Below, piece by piece: positions 60,760-64,000 of a DNA stretch of 64,000 nt; position 1 is the first letter of the stretch; the number at the start of each line of letters is the position of its first letter. The notes under the pieces were generated by a model, which made no database searches, had not been told where the DNA came from, and was given only the letters and a program-made list of their open reading frames with translations. Source of the DNA: Theodoxus fluviatilis (taxonomy: Eukaryota > Mollusca > Gastropoda > Cycloneritida > Neritidae); assembly GCA_034096865.1 (NCBI GenBank), contig JAWQFJ010000597.1:40001-104000 (forward strand), written 5' to 3'. The position numbers and the translations under genes were made by a program.

Positions 60760-61219
60760 GTATACTGTGTCTAATCTTCTCTGTATACTGTGTCTAATCT
60801 TCTCTGTATACTGTGTCTAATCTTCTCTGTATACTGTGTCTAATCTTCTCTGTATACTGTGTCTAATCTTCTCTGTATACTGTGTCTAATCTTCTCTGTA
60901 TACTGTGTCTAATCTTCTCTGTATACTGTGTCTAATCTTCTCTGTATACTGTGTCTAATCTTCTCTGTATACTGTGTCTAATCTTCTCTGTATACTGTGT
61001 CTAATCTTCTCTGTATACTGTGTCTAATCTTCTCTGTATACTGTGTCTAATCTTCTCTGTATACTGTGTCTAATCTTCTCTGTATACTGTGTCTAATCTT
61101 CTCTGTATACTGTGTCTAATCTTCTCTGTATACTGTGTCTAATCTTCTCTGTATACTGTGTCTAATCTTCTCTGTATACTGTGTCTAATCTTCTCTGTAT
61201 ACTGTGTCTAATCTTCTCT
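60760..61219. repeat. 23-bp minisatellite (TGTATACTGTGTCTAATCTT)
   Basis: About 20 units, practically identical to each other (GTATACTGTGTCTAATCTT plus CTCT). The lack of divergence suggests a recent or actively homogenised array. Confidence 0.97.
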
Positions 61220-61268
61220 GGGCTTCCAAAGGTAGGGAAGCCTGATAAGAAGGCTAGGACGAGGAGGA

Positions 61269-61432
61269 AGATGGATGGATGGATGGATGGATGGATGGAT
61301 GGATGGATGGATGGATGGATGGATGGATGGATGGATGGATGGATGGGTGGATGGATGGATGTATGTATGGACGGATGGATGGATGGATGTATGGATGGAT
61401 GGATGGATGGTGGATGGATGGATAGATGGATG
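61269..61432. repeat. (GGAT)n microsatellite
   Basis: About 40 units; on the minus strand it is the tail of the SINE-like element that follows. Confidence 0.97.
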
Positions 61433-61433
61433 G

Positions 61434-61605
61434 AGTTTTACGGCCTATCAGCCTTTGTAGGCTATGTAAGGCCAGCAAGCACGACAGTCACTAGAACAGT
61501 TTAGAGTAAACGCAAATCAAGTCACGTGTCCCTAGTAATTCGCCTCTTACGAATCGCGTAGGGAGACGCGGTGGGTCAATTCTTACCCCGAACCCACAGG
61601 GGGGC
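61434..61605 (-). mobile_element. SINE-like element, reference copy
   Basis: Best-preserved copy: plus-strand order TTACGGCCTATCAGCCTT, TAGGCTATGTAAGGCC, AGTTTAGAGTAAACGCAAAT, TCCCTAGTAATTCGCCTCTT, ACGAATCGCGTAGGGAGACG, AATTCTTACCCCGAACCCAC, AGGGG. About 170 bp without an ORF. I could not fit A and B boxes of a tRNA promoter, so the head type is open. Confidence 0.65.
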
Positions 61606-62023
61606 AAGGAGGAAGACGCGTACATCTGGCATTTCGTGTTGTCCAATGAGATCTTTGGGGCGGGGCTAATTGGAAAGGTCCAGTGACGACCACCTTAGTT
61701 GTCAGTGTTGCTTGCAGACCTAGCTAATGACTTCAGGCTTTTGTCCTTCAGGTTTGAGGCTGTCTACTTTCATTGTTAAACCTTCATGCATTTGCTGTTC
61801 AGGCAATTGACTCTTTAAGATGTATAATGTTCACCTCATCAAAAGACCATTCGGCGTCAAATGATGACGTAGCTTGAAAACATGTCAACACGGCAGCAGT
61901 TGGGTTTTGCTGACGTTTCTCATACATCAAGCTGGCGTATTCAGTCCTTTTGGCACCATATGCATTGGCATTTAGGAGCCTACACCTGGACCGGGGAAAG
62001 CGTCAGGGAAAAGCTCGGATTTT
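61606..62023. other. No gene recognised
   Basis: Unique-looking sequence with short ORFs only. Confidence 0.5.
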
Positions 62024-62028
62024 TTTTT

Positions 62029-62075
<47 letters not shown>

Positions 62076-62200
62076 GTCTGTCTGTCTGTCTGTCTTTCTT
62101 TCTTTCTTTCTTTCTTTCTTTCATTCTTTCCTACAGATACAGATACTTTATTCGCCTTTTTAGGAATTTGTCTAAGATATCCGTAGCTAATAACAAAGGT
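62024..62200 (-). mobile_element. (TTTC)n tail with LINE-like 3' end
   Basis: (TTTC)n and (TGTC)4 at 62030-62130. On the minus strand the preceding sequence ends GGCGAATAAAGTATCTGTAT, CTGTAGG, like a retroelement 3' end with a (GAAA)n tail. Confidence 0.5.
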
Positions 62201-62379
62201 CGTTTTACACTGTGACTTAATCCGAGTTATCTCCTCACCATCGCATGTATTCCCTGCCAGAGGCCCGAAACTAATTATAGCACAAGGAAGGTGTCGGATC
62301 TCTTTTCGTAACTGAAGTTTAGCACTGTCTTCCTTCTCTACGACTAAACCTTAGAAAGTAAAAACAAACAATGATCCCA

Positions 62380-62465
62380 AAGATCGCCGGGAAGTGTTGG
62401 AACCACAGGTTTAGTATAGCAACAAACGTTTCGGGCATAGTCCTTCATCAGTACTCTATTGTGGC
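62380..62465 (-). other. Hairpin motif, third copy
   Basis: Minus strand CTGATGAAGGACTATGCCCG then AAACG. Same class as the motifs at 53590 and 59165. Confidence 0.4.
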
Positions 62466-63692
62466 AAGCTTTCTGGCAAGTTTTCACTTGCCATTGCCAA
62501 GATGGCTGTCCCAATTTGCCAAAAAAAAAAGACCCGTCAAGTCGCTGAGAAATAAAACAATGTTCTGCTTCCTTGCTGCCGGCAAGGAATGTTTCTGCGA
62601 ACAATCAATCAGATGGGTTCTTGCTTCTGACGTATATTTGTTTTAATGGCGGCGAGTTAAGTGGACTGACGGCCAGACAACGCATATAACTGAACTGTCG
62701 CATTCATACCCAGCCGAATAGGACACGCTAAATTCATCGCACTTTGACTGGAATAGGGCCAGGGAGTGTATTCTAGCCATTTCTAGATGTATGGACTTGA
62801 CAGGTAAACAAACCTTGAACGTTCGTGATGTAAATTAAGTATGGCGTCTGCTCCCGTGCAATGACACTGACTCCATGACTGACGTGACACGGATTTGCCA
62901 AATGAGGACATTGCGAGTTGCAGGACTTGCAACGTGTGAAGTGAGGAGCTTGCCAGAGACAAGGAAACTTTCCTGTCCTTTCAGGAAAATTTGCCACTAG
63001 TAAGGACACCCTTTGGGGTCTGCTGGAATGTCAGTGCTCGGCTGGAATGTCATTGCTTGGCTCACTGAAAGAGGACGCAGGTGTTTTTTTTACTTGGCAG
63101 TTCGCACTAAGCATGGCATCGTATTTGAACTTGAAGGTCAATTATTGGTTCATCAAGTGAGAGTAAACGTGTCTCTGGACTTAGTCTCGATCTAACCTTG
63201 ACCTTGGCGCTCTGTTTGAATGTTACTTCATGATTCATTGAATATTCATATGACATATCTTGATTTGTTCCGCGAGAGTGAAGGGTGTTGCGGTCGTCGT
63301 AGTTCAGCCATGACCATATGCGTCCATTTGAATGTCTTAGCTTGATAATAGATTTAATAAAAGTTCTCAATTCATTTGTGAGTGAGCATGAGAAAACAAG
63401 GTTAATAAATTATTAAAGTCGGTAAATCGGAAAAATGATATATTTCAACGACAATGGTATTAATTAATTCATGCATATTTCGGGGTGGGGGTGGGTGGTG
63501 GGGGTGGTGGGGAAACATGCTCATAAAGAACATCTTTAATTCTTTAACAGTAAACTTTGGAAAAGCTATTACATAGCGTAGTGCGCTAATTATATTTCTC
63601 CGCATTTGCTCTAAAACTGTTTTGCTGACTCTAGCCTTGTTTCTCACGCACGGCGCCATTTCCTGAAAGCGAGGGACCTCTGGATCTTTCAG
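62466..63692. other. No gene recognised; upstream of the TATDN2-like start
   Basis: AT-rich sequence with AAGGTCA-type words around 63135-63215 and a G-rich block at 63480-63515. TCTTTCAG at 63685-63692 could be an acceptor for the following exon. Confidence 0.45.
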
Positions 63693-63705
63693 TCCCACCT
63701 TCAAC

Positions 63706-64000
63706 ATGGCCAGGGGAGGAGGTGACGTGGAGCGGCGCATGGTGCAGGCCTGGGACGAGAGGGTGGAGAACCACCTGGTGGACACCCACTGCCACCTGGA
63801 CTTCCTCTTCGGACGCGACCACTATGAGAAGGAGCTGACGTCTCTCTCCGAGTTCAGACGTCAGTACCGCGTCCCCTTTCCCCGAGCCTTCTACGGCTGC
63901 ATCGCAGTCTTCTGTGACCCCAAGTCCTTCAACCCGCCTAAAGGTCAGTACGGCTGCATCGCAGTCTTCTGTGACCCCAAGTCCTTCAACCCGCCTAAAG
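63706..64000 (+). CDS. TatD-type hydrolase, TATDN2-like, N-terminal part (runs off window)
   Basis: From ATG 63706 (in-frame TGA at 63662) the frame reads MARGGGDVERRMVQAWDERV, then the TatD metal-binding signature VDTHCHLDFLF and YGCIAVFCDPKSFNPPKG. TatD enzymes are metal-dependent 3'-5' deoxyribonucleases; the His-x-His of THCHLD binds metal. The GCIA-FCDP block resembles TATDN2 rather than TATDN1/3. The real exon probably ends at 63943 (AAAG then GTCAGT). Only about 80 residues are visible, so the assignment to TATDN2 is tentative. Confidence 0.8.
   Translation, partial: MARGGGDVERRMVQAWDERVENHLVDTHCHLDFLFGRDHYEKELTSLSEFRRQYRVPFPRAFYGCIAVFCDPKSFNPPKGQYGCIAVFCDPKSFNPPK
63892..64000 (+). 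repeat. 57-bp tandem duplication of the exon end and its donor
   Basis: TACGGCTGCATCGCAGTCTT to CCGCCTAAAG occurs at 63892-63943 and again, identically, at 63949-64000, separated by GTCAG. The donor is therefore duplicated, and more copies may lie beyond the window. The unit length is a multiple of 3, so the frame stays open through it. Confidence 0.95.

Noticed and set aside
61434..61605. tRNA gene or tRNA-headed SINE
   Set aside because: I could not fit A and B boxes at the proper spacing or a cloverleaf, so it is only called SINE-like.

Overview
This is animal nuclear DNA with an intron-rich gene, U2-type GT-AG splice sites, non-LTR retrotransposons, DNA transposons, and very many mini- and microsatellites. 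Codon use, repeat types and a closely DIS3-like protein suggest a marine invertebrate, most likely a mollusc. That placement is inference; the sequence itself does not name the species.

The one complete gene recognised is DIS3 (RRP44), the catalytic RNase of the nuclear RNA exosome, on the minus strand. I could follow 23 coding exons from the start codon at 54809 down to the stop at 20154. All phases join and give 955 residues, close to the roughly 958 of human DIS3, with the CR3 cysteines, all four PIN-domain acidic residues and the RNB catalytic Asp cluster intact. The likely 3'UTR runs to a poly(A) signal near 18630. At the right edge a plus-strand gene begins (63706 onward) with a TatD-type metal-dependent hydrolase start resembling TATDN2; it runs off the window. 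Two weaker plus-strand exon candidates lie at 1414-1530 and 4261-4404, and a possible signal-peptide first exon lies on the minus strand at 11364-11478.

Layout: 1-5660 holds two large minisatellites and two doubtful exons. 6500-11250 is a cluster of LINE fragments separated by (TC)n/(GA)n, with a 10-N assembly gap at 9064-9073. 11250-18600 is mostly low-complexity DNA and minisatellites, with one small inverted-repeat element. 18610-54809 is DIS3; its introns contain a TTAA-flanked DNA transposon (33041-35775), another inverted-repeat element (28464-32093), SINE-like copies and about a dozen minisatellites. 54810-63700 is a second retroelement and microsatellite cluster. 63706-64000 is the TATDN2-like start.

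The most unusual signal is that several minisatellites are built from, or start at, the splice sites of the gene they sit in. The exon 8 donor together with the last six codons is repeated about 90 times through intron 8. The exon 15 donor is repeated about 20 times, the exon 16 acceptor about four times, and the exon 18 and exon 11 donors are copied at least once. The exon 17 acceptor starts a three-unit array, and the exon 14 donor abuts a direct duplication. The partial TATDN2-like gene shows the same thing: its exon end plus donor is duplicated in tandem at the window edge. The functional site is generally the better match to consensus and many copies are damaged, which suggests recurrent duplication across exon-intron borders followed by selection against decoy splice sites.
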